Shown: piece by piece, positions 24,516 to 33,597 of the stretch
How positions within the stretch are numbered: the first letter of the stretch is position 1
Layout of the letters: every line of letters begins with the position of its first letter
Source: Nocardiopsis flavescens
Lineage (GTDB): Bacteria > Actinomycetota > Actinomycetes > Streptosporangiales > Streptosporangiaceae
NCBI RefSeq assembly: GCF_900141985.1
Contig: NZ_FQZK01000012.1
Coordinates: 62,001 to 126,000 of the forward strand
Reading direction: 5' to 3'
DNA: 64,000 bases
The notes under the pieces: model-generated
Told to the model about the DNA's origin: nothing
The model's input: only the letters and a program-made list of their open reading frames with translations
The model's database searches: none
Program-made: the position numbers and the translations under genes

Positions 24516-24710
24516 ATGGGAGTGGCCGCGAAGCTCGGGCTCTACGCCCTCGGCCTCGTGGTCGTGTTCACGGCGATGTTCGGGGTCGGCTCCTGGGTCG
24601 GCCCCGTCCTTCCCCGGCAACAGGACCACGTGGAGGAGACCACCGGCGGAGGCGCGCGCCCCGCCGACGACGGAGCAGGACACGAAGGAGAAGGGGGGCA
24701 CGAGGGATGA
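24516..24710 (+). CDS. Small single-pass membrane protein of the copper operon
   Basis: A 64-residue protein (from ATG 24516) with one membrane helix, [24 protein letters not shown], and a short polar tail rich in His, Glu, Gly and Asp ([21 protein letters not shown]) that could bind metal. GTG 24507, overlapping the copZ stop, is the other possible start. It lies between copZ and copA and overlaps the copA start by 4 bases, so it is translationally coupled to both. Similar small membrane proteins occur at this spot in other actinobacterial copper operons; function unknown, perhaps metal delivery or ATPase partner. Confidence 0.75.
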   Translation: MGVAAKLGLYALGLVVVFTAMFGVGSWVGPVLPRQQDHVEETTGGGARPADDGAGHEGEGGHEG

Positions 24711-26926
24711 GCGCCCCCGTCGAACTCGCCATCGGCGGCATGACCTGCGCCGCCTGCGCCAACCGCGTCGAGAAGCGCCTCAACAGGATGGACGGCGTCA
24801 CCGCCACGGTGAACTTCGCCACCGAGAAGGCCAGGGTCTCGTTCGAGGGCCCGCCCGTGGCGGTCGGGGACCTCATCGCCCAGGTCGAGAAGGCGGGGTA
24901 CACCGCCGCCGTCCCCCGGCCGCCGCGCGCCGAACCGGAGCCCGGCGCCGAGCAGCGGGACCCCGCCCGCCCGCTGCGCGACCGCGCCGTCGTCTCGCTC
25001 GTGCTGTCGGTCCCGGTCATCGCCATGGCGATGGTCCCGGCCCTGCAGTTCACCCACTGGCAGTGGGCCTCGCTGGTCCTGGCCGCCCCGGTCGTCGTGT
25101 GGGGGGCGCTGCCCTTCCACACCGCCGCGTGGAAGAACCTGCGGCTGGGCGCGGCCACCATGGACACCCTCGTCTCCCTCGGCGTGTCCGCCGCGTTCCT
25201 GTGGTCCCTGTACGCCCTGTTCCTGGGCACCGCGGGGGAGCCGGGGATGACGCACGCCTTCGAGTTCACCATCGCCCGCACCGACGGCTCCGCCAACATC
25301 TACCTGGAGGTCGCCGCCGGGGTCACCTCCTTCATCCTCCTCGGCAAGTACTTCGAGGCCCGCTCCAAGCGCCGCGCCGGAGCGGCGCTGCGCTCCCTCA
25401 TGGAGCTGGGGGCCAAGGAGGTCGCCGTGCTGCGCGGCGACCGCGAGGTCTTCGTCCCCGTCGACGACCTCGCCGCGGGCGACCGGTTCGTGGTCCGCCC
25501 CGGCGAGAAGATCGCCACCGACGGCATCGTCGAGGCCGGCACCTCCGCCGTCGACACGAGCATGCTCACCGGCGAGTCCGTGCCCGTGGAGGTGGCCCCC
25601 GGCGACGCCGTCGTGGGAGCCACCGTCAACGCGGGCGGACGCCTCGTCGTCCGGGCCACCCGGGTCGGCTCCGACACCCGGCTGGCGCAGATGGCCCGCC
25701 TGGTCGAGGACGCCCAGACCGGCAAGGCGCAGGTGCAGCGCCTGGCCGACCGGGTCTCGGGCGTCTTCGTCCCCGTCGCCATCCTGGTCTCCGCCGGCAC
25801 CCTGGGCTTCTGGCTCGGCACCGGCGGGCCCGCTGGCGCCGCCTTCACCGCCGCGGTCGCCGTCCTCATCATCGCCTGCCCCTGCGCCCTGGGCCTGGCC
25901 ACGCCGATGGCCCTCATGGCCGGCACCGGGCGCGGCGCCCGGATGGGCATCCTCATCAAGGGCCCCGAGGTCCTGGAGAGCACCCGCCGCATCGACACCG
26001 TCGTCCTGGACAAGACCGGCACCGTCACCACCGGCACCATGGCGCTGGTGGAGGTCGTCGCCGCCGAGGGCGAGGACGAGGCCGAGGTGCTGCGGCTGGC
26101 CGGGGCCCTGGAGAACGCCTCCGAGCACCCCGTCGCCAAGGCGGTCGCCGCCGGGGCCGCCGCCCGCGGCGCGCTGCCGGCGCCCGGGGACTTCGCCAAC
26201 GTCGAGGGCCTGGGCGTACGGGGGACCGTCGAGGGCCGCGCCGTCCTGGTCGGTCGCCCCGCCCTCCTGGAGGAGTGGTCCCAGCCGCTGGGCGAGGACC
26301 TCTCCCAGGCGATGAAGGAGGCCCGGAACCTGGGCCGCACCGCCGTCGCCGTCGGCTGGGACGGCCGCGCCCGGGGCGTGCTGGCGGTCTCCGACACCGT
26401 CAAGCCCACCAGCGCCGAGGCCGTCCGCTCCTTCCGGGAGCTGGGCCTCACCCCGATCCTGCTCACGGGGGACAACGAGACGGTGGCCCGCGCCGTCGCC
26501 GACGAGGTCGGGATCACCGAGGTCGTCGCCGAGGTCCTGCCCGAGGACAAGGCGGAGGTGATCGGCGGGCTCCAGGCCCGGGGCCGCGCCGTGGCCATGG
26601 TCGGAGACGGGGTCAACGACGCCGCCGCGCTGGCCCGCGCCGACCTGGGGCTGTCCCTGGGCACCGGCACCGACGCGGCCATCGAGGCCTCCGACCTCAC
26701 CCTGGTCCGCGGCGACCTGCGGGTCGCCGCCGACGCGGTCCGGCTCTCGCGCCGGACCCTGGCCGTCATCAAGGGCAACCTGTTCTGGGCCTTCGCCTAC
26801 AACACGGCCGCCATCCCGCTGGCCGCCGCCGGGCTGCTCAACCCCATGCTGGCCGGTGCCGCCATGGCGGTGTCCAGCGCGTTCGTGGTGGTCAACAGCC
26901 AGCGGCTGCACCGCTTCGGCCGGTGA
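24707..26926 (+). CDS. copA: Copper-exporting P1B-type ATPase CopA
   Basis: A 739-residue P-type ATPase. Order of parts: N-terminal HMA domain with [16 protein letters not shown] (copper-binding CAAC), membrane helices, actuator motif [10 protein letters not shown], the CPC metal-transport helix [11 protein letters not shown], phosphorylation motif DKTGTVTTG, the SEHPVAKA nucleotide-binding His-Pro, and hinge [18 protein letters not shown]. The C-terminal helices with [15 protein letters not shown] and the final NSQRLHRF give the P1B-1 Cu(I) signature ([16 protein letters not shown]). It exports Cu(I) from the cytoplasm. It is the last gene of the copZ operon. Confidence 0.96.
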   Translation: MSAPVELAIGGMTCAACANRVEKRLNRMDGVTATVNFATEKARVSFEGPPVAVGDLIAQVEKAGYTAAVPRPPRAEPEPGAEQRDPARPLRDRAVVSLVLSVPVIAMAMVPALQFTHWQWASLVLAAPVVVWGALPFHTAAWKNLRLGAATMDTLVSLGVSAAFLWSLYALFLGTAGEPGMTHAFEFTIARTDGSANIYLEVAAGVTSFILLGKYFEARSKRRAGAALRSLMELGAKEVAVLRGDREVFVPVDDLAAGDRFVVRPGEKIATDGIVEAGTSAVDTSMLTGESVPVEVAPGDAVVGATVNAGGRLVVRATRVGSDTRLAQMARLVEDAQTGKAQVQRLADRVSGVFVPVAILVSAGTLGFWLGTGGPAGAAFTAAVAVLIIACPCALGLATPMALMAGTGRGARMGILIKGPEVLESTRRIDTVVLDKTGTVTTGTMALVEVVAAEGEDEAEVLRLAGALENASEHPVAKAVAAGAAARGALPAPGDFANVEGLGVRGTVEGRAVLVGRPALLEEWSQPLGEDLSQAMKEARNLGRTAVAVGWDGRARGVLAVSDTVKPTSAEAVRSFRELGLTPILLTGDNETVARAVADEVGITEVVAEVLPEDKAEVIGGLQARGRAVAMVGDGVNDAAALARADLGLSLGTGTDAAIEASDLTLVRGDLRVAADAVRLSRRTLAVIKGNLFWAFAYNTAAIPLAAAGLLNPMLAGAAMAVSSAFVVVNSQRLHRFGR

Positions 26927-27163
26927 GGGCGCGCGGCGGCGGGGGCGGCCGCCGCGCCGCCGTGGCCGGGTCCGGCCGCGCCGGCGGTCGCTCCAGGTCA
27001 CCGCGGGAGCGGGGGGCGCCGCTGCCGGGCGGCGGGGCCCCGCGCCCTCGCGCGGGTGCGGGCCCGGCGCTACTGTGAGCCCGCACATCCCGCAGGGATC
27101 CCGGTCCGGGTACGTCCGGGGTCGCCGTGCCCCGGCAGTGTCACCCCACCACCCGAGGTCACC

Positions 27164-28486
27164 GTGTCTTCAGGATGCCCCCACGCCCGGATGTACCAGA
27201 GCGAGCCGCACCCCGACCCGTACGGCGCCTACGCGCGGATGCGCGCCGAGCACGGGCCGGTGGTCCCCGTCGAGCTCGCGCCCGGGGTGCACGGCTGGCT
27301 GGTGACCGACTACGCGACGCTGATCTCCTGGTCGCGCGACACCACCGTCTTCACCCACGACTCCCGCCTGTGGCGGGACTCCGCGCGGGGCCGGGTCGGG
27401 CCCGGCGCCCCCCTGGCGCCGATGACGGCCCCCCGCGCCGGCGCCCTGTTCGTCGACGGGGTCGAGCACCGGCGGCTGCGCCGGGCGATCACCGACGCCC
27501 TGGGTGCGGTCACCGCGGCGCGCCTGGCCGCCGTCACCACCCGCGCCGCGGACCTGCTCATCGACGGTTTCTGCGCCCGCGGCGAGGCCGACCTGCTCGA
27601 AGAGTACGCGCGGATGCTCCCGCCGCTGGTGATGAACGACCTGTTCGGCATGGAGGGGGATCAGGGGGCGCGGTTCGCGGCCGCCGTGCGCGGCCTGTGG
27701 GCGGGCCGGGACGCCGAGCGCTCCGGCGCGGAGGCCGAGCGGGTGCTGTCGGAGGTCGTGGACGCCAAGCACCGCGCGCCCGGCGACGACCTGGCCAGCC
27801 GCCTGATCCGGCACCGCGCGCGGCTCTCGGACGACGAGGTCGTCACGCAGCTCCTCCTGGTCGCCTCCGCCGCGAACGAGCCCACCGCCGCCCTCATCGA
27901 CTCCGTCCTGCGCGCCGTGCTGGCCGACCCGTCCCGGTGGCACGTGCCCGGCGGCCCCTCCCCGGCGGCCCTGGACGACCTGGTGGAGCGGGTGCTGTGG
28001 CGCGACCCGCCGATCCTCAACTACCCGGCCCTGTACCCGCGCGTCGACGTCCCCCTGGACCGGGGACGTGTCATCGAGGCCGGGTCGCCCGTCCTGCTCG
28101 CCTGTGCCGCCGCCAACCACTTCTTCCAGAAGGAGAACCCCGAGCGGGTGGCCGACGGCGCCGACCGCGCCAACCGCGCCCACGTGGCGTGGGGCGCCGG
28201 GCCCCACCGCTGCCCGGCCCGCGACGAGGCGACCGCGATCACCACCGTCGCCGTCCGCCGGCTCCTCCAGAGGCTGCCCGACCCGGTGCCCGCGGTACCC
28301 GCGGAGCGGCTGCGCTGGCGGCTGGCGACCCTGTCCTGGGCGCCGGTGTCCCTGCCGGTCCGCTTCACCCCGCAGCGGCCCGCCGCGCCCACCGCCGCAC
28401 CCGCCGGGCCTCCCGGCACCGGGCCCGCAGGGGGCGGGGCTCCCCCGCGCTCCGGCCTCCTGCGGCGGCTGCTGCGCCGGCCGTGA
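27164..28486 (+). CDS. Cytochrome P450, CYP157-like, lacking the EXXR motif
   Basis: A 440-residue cytochrome P450 of cytosolic bacterial type (no membrane helix). The haem-binding loop WGAGPHRCPARDEATA has the axial Cys350. The I-helix region is VASAANEPTAALIDSVL. The K-helix normally contains EXXR, but here the aligned segment is E275-R-V-L-W279 followed by RDPPIL, so the Arg is replaced by Trp; this matches the CYP157 family, where the motif is E-x-x-L-W. The start is GTG 27164. CYP157 genes usually sit in conservon (cvn) operons beside CYP154 and a small GTPase; here no such partners are present. The C-terminal 60 residues are Pro/Gly-rich and basic. Confidence 0.85.
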   Translation: MSSGCPHARMYQSEPHPDPYGAYARMRAEHGPVVPVELAPGVHGWLVTDYATLISWSRDTTVFTHDSRLWRDSARGRVGPGAPLAPMTAPRAGALFVDGVEHRRLRRAITDALGAVTAARLAAVTTRAADLLIDGFCARGEADLLEEYARMLPPLVMNDLFGMEGDQGARFAAAVRGLWAGRDAERSGAEAERVLSEVVDAKHRAPGDDLASRLIRHRARLSDDEVVTQLLLVASAANEPTAALIDSVLRAVLADPSRWHVPGGPSPAALDDLVERVLWRDPPILNYPALYPRVDVPLDRGRVIEAGSPVLLACAAANHFFQKENPERVADGADRANRAHVAWGAGPHRCPARDEATAITTVAVRRLLQRLPDPVPAVPAERLRWRLATLSWAPVSLPVRFTPQRPAAPTAAPAGPPGTGPAGGGAPPRSGLLRRLLRRP

Positions 28487-28811
28487 CCCGCCGGCCGCCG
28501 GACCGCGCGCCGGCCGCCGGGGGCGGCGGGGCGCCGGGGTGCGGGAGGGCCCTGCCGGTGCTCCTGGGCTGACACGCCCGAAAGCCCGTCCCCCCGGACC
28601 CGGCCCCCACGGGGGCGCCGGTCCGGGATCGTCGCATGTCAGGGTGGTTTGCGGGGTTATGTCACCTCAAGGAGAGGCGACCGACACCCCCGCGAAGAGG
28701 GTCGCGCACCGCCGGGGGAACCTAGAATTCTCTCCGACTCCCCCTCCGCCGCACGGCCTTCTCCCCCGAGACCCCCCGTACGCCCTTCCCCCGTAGAGGA
28801 ACTGCGCGCCC
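28487..28811. other. Intergenic region with terminator and promoter of the kinase gene
   Basis: 325 bases without a gene. A hairpin at 28594-28626 probably ends the P450 transcript. TAGAAT at 28723-28728 is a good -10 candidate for the downstream kinase, but the matching -35 (GGTCGC region) is poor. Confidence 0.5.
28594..28626 (+). terminator. Hairpin terminator after the P450 gene
   Basis: CCGGACCCGGCCCCC (28594-28608) pairs with GGGGGCGCCGGTCCGG (28611-28626) with one internal irregularity; there is no T-run. Confidence 0.6.
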
Positions 28812-30524
28812 ATGAACAGTTCGGAAGCCGACTCCGGTCGACTCCTGGCCAACCGGTACCGCCTGGACGAGGTCATCGGCTCGGGCGGCATGGGCCGGGT
28901 CTGGAAGGGCAGCGACACCCTCCTGGACCGGCCGGTCGCGGTCAAGGAGCTGACCACCCCGCCCAACCTGCCCCCGCACGAGGTGGAGGTCCTGCGCACC
29001 CGCATGCTCCGCGAGGCGCGCAGCGCCGCCCAGCTCAGCCACCCGTCGATCATCACCGTGTTCGACGTGGCGGAGGAGGACGGGCGCCCCTGGATCGTCA
29101 TGGAACTGGTCAAGGGGCCCTCCCTGGGAGACCTCATCCGGGAGGACGGGGTGCTGCCGGTGGCGCGCGTCGCCGACATCGGCGAGCAGATGGCCGCCGG
29201 ACTGTCGGAGGCGCACGCGAGCGGCATCGTCCACCGCGACATCAAGCCCGGCAACGTGCTCATCGACCCCAAGGGCCGGGCGGTGCTCACCGACTTCGGC
29301 ATCGCCCACCTGGACGGCTCCACCCACCTGACCAGCACCGGGCTGCTCATCGGCTCGCCCAGCTACCTCGCGCCCGAGATCGCCCACGGGCACTCCGCCA
29401 CCCCGGCCTCGGACGTGTGGTCCCTGGGGGTCACCCTGTTCCAGGCGCTGGAGGGCACCCTGCCCTTCGACCGGCCCACCCCGGTGGCCACGCTGACCGC
29501 GATCGTGACCCAGGAGCTCCCGGCGCCCGTCAACGCCGGTCCGATGGCGCCGCTGCTGCGGGAGCTGTGCGCCAAGGACCCGCAGGACCGCCCCGGGGTC
29601 GACGCCGTCCGCGCCCGGCTGCGGGAGCTGCGCGACCGCGACGGCGGCTCGGCGGCGGCCGCCCCGGTGACGCCGACCCTGGTCGCGCCGGTGCCGGACG
29701 AGGAGCCGGAGGCCGAGGAGGCGGTCATGGCCTCCGCCCCGGCCGCCCCGGAGCCGGCCGCCGGGCCGCCCGCGCCCCCCGCCGCCGCGGGCCGCACGGG
29801 GGGCCGGGACCGCTCCCGGCGACGCGGCCTGGCGGTGGTCGCCGCGGTGTTCGCCGTGCTGGTGGTCGTCGCCGGGGCCACCCTGTTCGTCAGCATGAAC
29901 CGGGGCGGCGAGCCCGACGCCGGACTGGTCTCCCAGGACGCCGGAGCCGCGCCGCCGGAGGAGGAGTCGGACCCGCCCGCCGGGGAGGAGGGCGCGGGGG
30001 ACGACACCGGCGGGGAGGCCTCCCCGGACGAGGAGCCCGAAGGGGAGCCGGAGGAGGAGTCCGAGGAGGAGCAGGACCCCTGGGGCGGCGGGCTGGCCGT
30101 CCACGAGGACTCCAGCGGCTTCACCGTGGAGTACCCCGAGGACTGGACCCTGCGCCGCCAGGGGCACATGGTCTACTTCGACAACCCCGACGGCGGGTAC
30201 CTGCTCATCGACCAGACCGACGCCCCCGGCCCGGACGCCGCCCAGGACTGGCGCGACCTGGAGCCCAACGCCCGGGGCGGCTTCCCCGGCTACGAGCGCA
30301 CCGGGATCGACGAGATCGAGGGCGGCTGGGCCGACTCCTACATCACCGCCGCCGACTGGGAGTTCACCTACGACGGCCGCGGCGGGCGCATGCACGGCAT
30401 CAACCGCGGCTTCCACACCGAGGAGAAGGGCTACGCCCTGTTCCTGGTGGCCAGCAACGACCACCCCGACCTCAACCGGGCGCTGCTCGACCGGCTCTCG
30501 GAGACCTTCGTCCCCGCGGCCTGA
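28812..30524 (+). CDS. Membrane-spanning Ser/Thr protein kinase
   Basis: A 570-residue Hanks-type kinase. Cytoplasmic kinase domain (~12-275): GSGGMGRVW glycine loop, Lys45 in AVKEL, catalytic Asp143 in HRDIKPGNV, DFGIAHLDG, and SYLAPE; all catalytic residues are present. A Pro/Ala-rich linker leads to one membrane helix (about residues 337-360), then an acidic low-complexity stalk (EEESDPPAGEE...), and an extracytoplasmic beta-domain (from ~432: SSGFTVEYPEDWTLRRQG). There are no PASTA repeats; the outer domain resembles the PsbP-like sensor domains of some actinobacterial kinases. It stands alone, convergent with glsA. The signal sensed is unknown. Confidence 0.9.
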   Translation: MNSSEADSGRLLANRYRLDEVIGSGGMGRVWKGSDTLLDRPVAVKELTTPPNLPPHEVEVLRTRMLREARSAAQLSHPSIITVFDVAEEDGRPWIVMELVKGPSLGDLIREDGVLPVARVADIGEQMAAGLSEAHASGIVHRDIKPGNVLIDPKGRAVLTDFGIAHLDGSTHLTSTGLLIGSPSYLAPEIAHGHSATPASDVWSLGVTLFQALEGTLPFDRPTPVATLTAIVTQELPAPVNAGPMAPLLRELCAKDPQDRPGVDAVRARLRELRDRDGGSAAAAPVTPTLVAPVPDEEPEAEEAVMASAPAAPEPAAGPPAPPAAAGRTGGRDRSRRRGLAVVAAVFAVLVVVAGATLFVSMNRGGEPDAGLVSQDAGAAPPEEESDPPAGEEGAGDDTGGEASPDEEPEGEPEEESEEEQDPWGGGLAVHEDSSGFTVEYPEDWTLRRQGHMVYFDNPDGGYLLIDQTDAPGPDAAQDWRDLEPNARGGFPGYERTGIDEIEGGWADSYITAADWEFTYDGRGGRMHGINRGFHTEEKGYALFLVASNDHPDLNRALLDRLSETFVPAA

Positions 30525-30532
30525 GGCACGGG

Positions 30533-30577
30533 ACGCGCGGGGCCCTGGGGGACGCCTCTCCCCGGGGCCCCGCGCGT
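30533..30577. terminator. Bidirectional terminator between kinase and glutaminase
   Basis: ACGCGCGGGGCCCTGGGG (30533-30550) pairs with CCCCGGGGCCCCGCGCGT (30560-30577) with a single wobble pair, between two convergent genes. Confidence 0.8.
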
Positions 30578-30581
30578 GCGC

Positions 30582-31520
30582 TCAGAACACCGAGCAGTTC
30601 GTCGCCTGCGTGAAGGTGTCCAGGGCCAGGGAGCCCGTCACCGAGTTCCCCTTGGCGTCCAGGCCCGGACCCCAGGCGGCGATGGAGAACCGCCCCGGCA
30701 CGATGGCCAGGATGCCGCCGCCCACCCCGCTCTTGCAGGGCAGGCCGACCCGGTAGGCGAACTCGCCCGCGGCGTCGTAGGTGCCGCAGGTGAGCATGAT
30801 CGCCATGATGCGCCGGGCGGCGTTGCGGTCGAGCATCCGGCTCCCGTCCGCCCGCCGCCCGTGCCGGGCCAGCAGCAGCCCGGCCCGGGCCAGCTCCGTG
30901 GCGGTGATGGTGATGGAGCACTGCCGGAAGTAGTGGTCCAGCGCCTCCGGGACCGGGTTGCGCATGTTCCCGAACCCCGCCATCAGGTGGGCCAGCGCGC
31001 GGTTGCGCTCGCCCGTCGCCTGCTCCGAGCGCGCCGTCACCGGGTCGGCGTCCAGGCCGGGGTTGCCGGTCTCGGCGCGCAGCAGCCCGCGCAGGGACGC
31101 GAAGGCGTCCCCGGTGGTGGCCAGCAGCTCGTCGGTGACCACGATCGCGCCCGGGTTGATGAACGGGTTGCGCGGGATGCCGTTCTCGAACTCCAGCTGG
31201 TAGAGCGAGTTGAACGCGCTGCCGGACGGCTCCCGGTGCACCCGGTCCCAGACGTGCGTGTCGCCCTTCTGCGTGACCAGGGCCAGCGTGAACACCTTGG
31301 TGATGCTCTGCATGGAGAAGCGGACGTCGGTGTCGCCGACGGTGTGCACCCTCCCGTCCACCGTCGCCACCGCGAACCCGAAGCGGTCCGGGTCGACCCG
31401 GCCCAGCTCGGGGATGTAGTCCGCCACCCGCCCCTCGCCGATGTGCGGGCGGACCCGCGCCATCACGACGGTGAGGGCGTCGTCCAGGTCGACCTCGTCG
31501 TCTCGTGCGGAACCGCTCAC
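30582..31520 (-). CDS. glsA: Glutaminase
   Basis: A 312-residue enzyme of the serine-dependent glutaminase family, hydrolysing L-glutamine to glutamate and ammonia in the cytoplasm. The beta-lactamase-like Ser-x-x-Lys is present in FSMQSITKVF; other family blocks are PSGSAFNSL, NGIPRNPFINPGAIV, LTCGTYDAAGEFAY, and GLPCKSGVGGGI. The start is GTG 31520, directly after GGGAAGGGAGGGGACCG; an in-frame ATG at 31544 lacks a ribosome site. The length agrees with the family (~310). It is monocistronic and convergent with the kinase gene. It is physically separate from the glutamate-sensing operon at 43796 but functionally adjacent. Confidence 0.95.
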   Translation of the reverse strand: MSGSARDDEVDLDDALTVVMARVRPHIGEGRVADYIPELGRVDPDRFGFAVATVDGRVHTVGDTDVRFSMQSITKVFTLALVTQKGDTHVWDRVHREPSGSAFNSLYQLEFENGIPRNPFINPGAIVVTDELLATTGDAFASLRGLLRAETGNPGLDADPVTARSEQATGERNRALAHLMAGFGNMRNPVPEALDHYFRQCSITITATELARAGLLLARHGRRADGSRMLDRNAARRIMAIMLTCGTYDAAGEFAYRVGLPCKSGVGGGILAIVPGRFSIAAWGPGLDAKGNSVTGSLALDTFTQATNCSVF

Positions 31521-31588
31521 CGGTCCCCTCCCTTCCCGTGGCATGACCGTCACGGGAAGTATGGCGTGCCGGGGCGCACGGGGAGCGG

Positions 31589-32275
31589 TCAGCCGTCCTG
31601 GACGAGGCGGGCGTCGTGCACCAGCAGCGCCACCTGCACCCGGTTGTTGAGCCCCAGCTTGGTGAGGATGCTCGACACGTGGGTCTTGACCGTCGGCACG
31701 CTGAGGAAGAGCGAGGCCGCGATGTCGGCGTTGGACCGGCCCTGGCCCACGGCCACCGCCACCTCCAGCTCACGGGCGTTGAGCGACGCCAGCCGCCCGC
31801 GCGCCCGGTCCGCGCGGGCCTCGGCGTCGTTGTCCCCGACACGCTGCACCAGCCGCCGGGTCACGGTGGGGGAGAGCACCGACATGCCCCGCGCCACCTG
31901 GCGGACCGACTCCACGATCTCCGCCGGAGGGGTGTCCTTGAGCAGGAACCCCGCGGCGCCCGCCCGCAGCGCCCGCAGCACGTGCTCGTCGGCGTCGAAC
32001 GTGGTCAGCACCAGCACCTCCGGCGGGTCCTCCAGGGCGCGCAGCCGCTCCGTGGCGGTCAGCCCGTCCACCGTCGGCATCCGGATGTCCATCAGGACCA
32101 CGTCCGGGGAGTACCGCGAGACCAGGTCCAGGACCTTGCCGCCGTCCTCCGCCTCGGCCAGCACCTTGATGTCCGGGGCCCCGCCCATCATCATCACCAG
32201 TCCCACCCGGACCAGTGCGTCGTCGTCGACGATGACCACGCCGATGTCCCGGGGGTCGCGCTGCGCCTCGCTCAT
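31589..32275 (-). CDS. LuxR-type (NarL-family) response regulator
   Basis: A 228-residue two-component regulator: receiver domain with acidic pocket VDDD (17-19), phospho-acceptor Asp63 in LMDIRMP, Thr in LVLTTFDAD and Lys in FLLKDTPP, followed by a C-terminal LuxR helix-turn-helix (LNARELEVAVAVGQGRSNAD, then VPTVKTHVSSILTKLG). The start ATG 32275 overlaps the stop of the histidine-kinase gene as ATGA, so the two are translationally coupled. It presumably controls a nearby or distant promoter upon phosphorylation by that kinase; targets are unknown. Confidence 0.93.
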   Translation of the reverse strand: MSEAQRDPRDIGVVIVDDDALVRVGLVMMMGGAPDIKVLAEAEDGGKVLDLVSRYSPDVVLMDIRMPTVDGLTATERLRALEDPPEVLVLTTFDADEHVLRALRAGAAGFLLKDTPPAEIVESVRQVARGMSVLSPTVTRRLVQRVGDNDAEARADRARGRLASLNARELEVAVAVGQGRSNADIAASLFLSVPTVKTHVSSILTKLGLNNRVQVALLVHDARLVQDG

Positions 32276-33453
32276 CCGGCCCACGGTAGCCAAGCGGACA
32301 GGCGCCAGCCACCACCGGGCAGCGGTCCGTGTTCCAGGCGGCCCGACAGCAGCGACACCCGCTCGGTGAGGCCCACCAGCCCCTGGCCGTCGGAGCCGGA
32401 CCGCCGCTCCTCCACCGGGGCGCGGCCGTTGCGGACCTCCACGGTCAGCCCCTCCCCGGGCGCGCCCCGCACCGACACGCGGGTGTCCGCCCCGGGGGCG
32501 TGCTTGCGCACGTTCGTCAGACCCTCCTGCACGATCCGGTAGGCGGTGCGCCCCGCCCGGTCCGGGACGGTCCCCTCGTAGTCCTCGGTGAAGGCCACCC
32601 GTGCTCCGGCCTCGTCGGCCTCCTCCACGAGCTGGCGCAGGTCCGCCATGGTCGGCTGGGGCAGCTCGCCCACCGGGGCGCGCAGCACGCCGATCACCTC
32701 GCGCAGGTCCTGGAGCGCCTGGTGGGCGCTCTCCCGGATCACCTTCGCCGAGCGGGCGATCTCCCGGGGCGGGGCGTCCGGCCGGTACTCCAGCGCGCCC
32801 GCGTGCACGCTGAGCAGCGACAGCCGGTGCCCGAGCACGTCGTGGATCTCCCGCGCCATGGCCTCGCGCACCTGGTGCTGGGCGTGCTCGGCGCGCAGCT
32901 GCGCCTCCGTCTCGGCGTGCACCGCGCGCTCGCGCAGCGACTCCACCAGCTCCCGCCGGTGGTGGATGCTCAGTCCCCAGCCGATGACCGCCCCCTGGAT
33001 CGCCACGCCCAGCAGGAAGGCCACCAGGGCGGGCAGGTGGGGGTCGGGCAGCAGCAGGGTGCCCAGGCCCACCGAGGCGATCCCCAGGCCGAAGACCGCC
33101 AGGCTGACCTTGGGCGGCCGGTGCAGGGCCAGGGAGAACAGGGCGATGAGCAGCGCTCCGGTGGCCAGCTCGGTCAGTACCGAGAGCGCGACCAGGGCCA
33201 CGGCGATCTCGACCGGCCGGCGGCGGCGCCACCACAGGGACACGCAGCCGGCCAGGGTCGCCACCCGCTGGGCCGCCTCCCACCAGGTGGGCTGGCCGGG
33301 CACGGTGATCGGTGCGGCGTCGCCGGTCGGCGGGCCCGGCGGCGGGAAGTCCAGGACCGCCGTGGCCGCGAAGACGAGCGCGAGCAGGAACATGGAGAGA
33401 TCCACGATCCAGTCGCGCACATCCCTTTTGTACGGCCCGCCGTCGGTGTTCAT
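32272..33453 (-). CDS. Membrane sensor histidine kinase (HisKA_3 type)
   Basis: A 393-residue kinase. About five membrane helices occupy residues 15-175, with only short loops, so sensing is likely within or at the membrane. The dimerisation/phosphoacceptor helix has REIHDVLGHRLSLLSVHAGA with His204, followed by a HATPase domain with an N-box (YRIVQEGLTNVRKHAPGA) and GQGLVGLTERV G-box. It is the partner of the downstream response regulator, with which it overlaps. The N-terminus MNTDGGPYKRDVRDWIVDL starts at ATG 33453. The signal is unknown. Confidence 0.92.
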   Translation of the reverse strand: MNTDGGPYKRDVRDWIVDLSMFLLALVFAATAVLDFPPPGPPTGDAAPITVPGQPTWWEAAQRVATLAGCVSLWWRRRRPVEIAVALVALSVLTELATGALLIALFSLALHRPPKVSLAVFGLGIASVGLGTLLLPDPHLPALVAFLLGVAIQGAVIGWGLSIHHRRELVESLRERAVHAETEAQLRAEHAQHQVREAMAREIHDVLGHRLSLLSVHAGALEYRPDAPPREIARSAKVIRESAHQALQDLREVIGVLRAPVGELPQPTMADLRQLVEEADEAGARVAFTEDYEGTVPDRAGRTAYRIVQEGLTNVRKHAPGADTRVSVRGAPGEGLTVEVRNGRAPVEERRSGSDGQGLVGLTERVSLLSGRLEHGPLPGGGWRLSAWLPWAG

Positions 33454-33597
33454 ATCAGCGCGAGTCTATGTTCCGGCAGGCCGCGGGGGTGCGCCCCGCG
33501 GCGGGGACGATACCGATGGCGGTGGCCTTCCCTACTTCGGTCGCCGTCCGCGCGGTTATCGTCCACTTCCGTCGCGGCCGTGGGTACCGTGGAGTCG

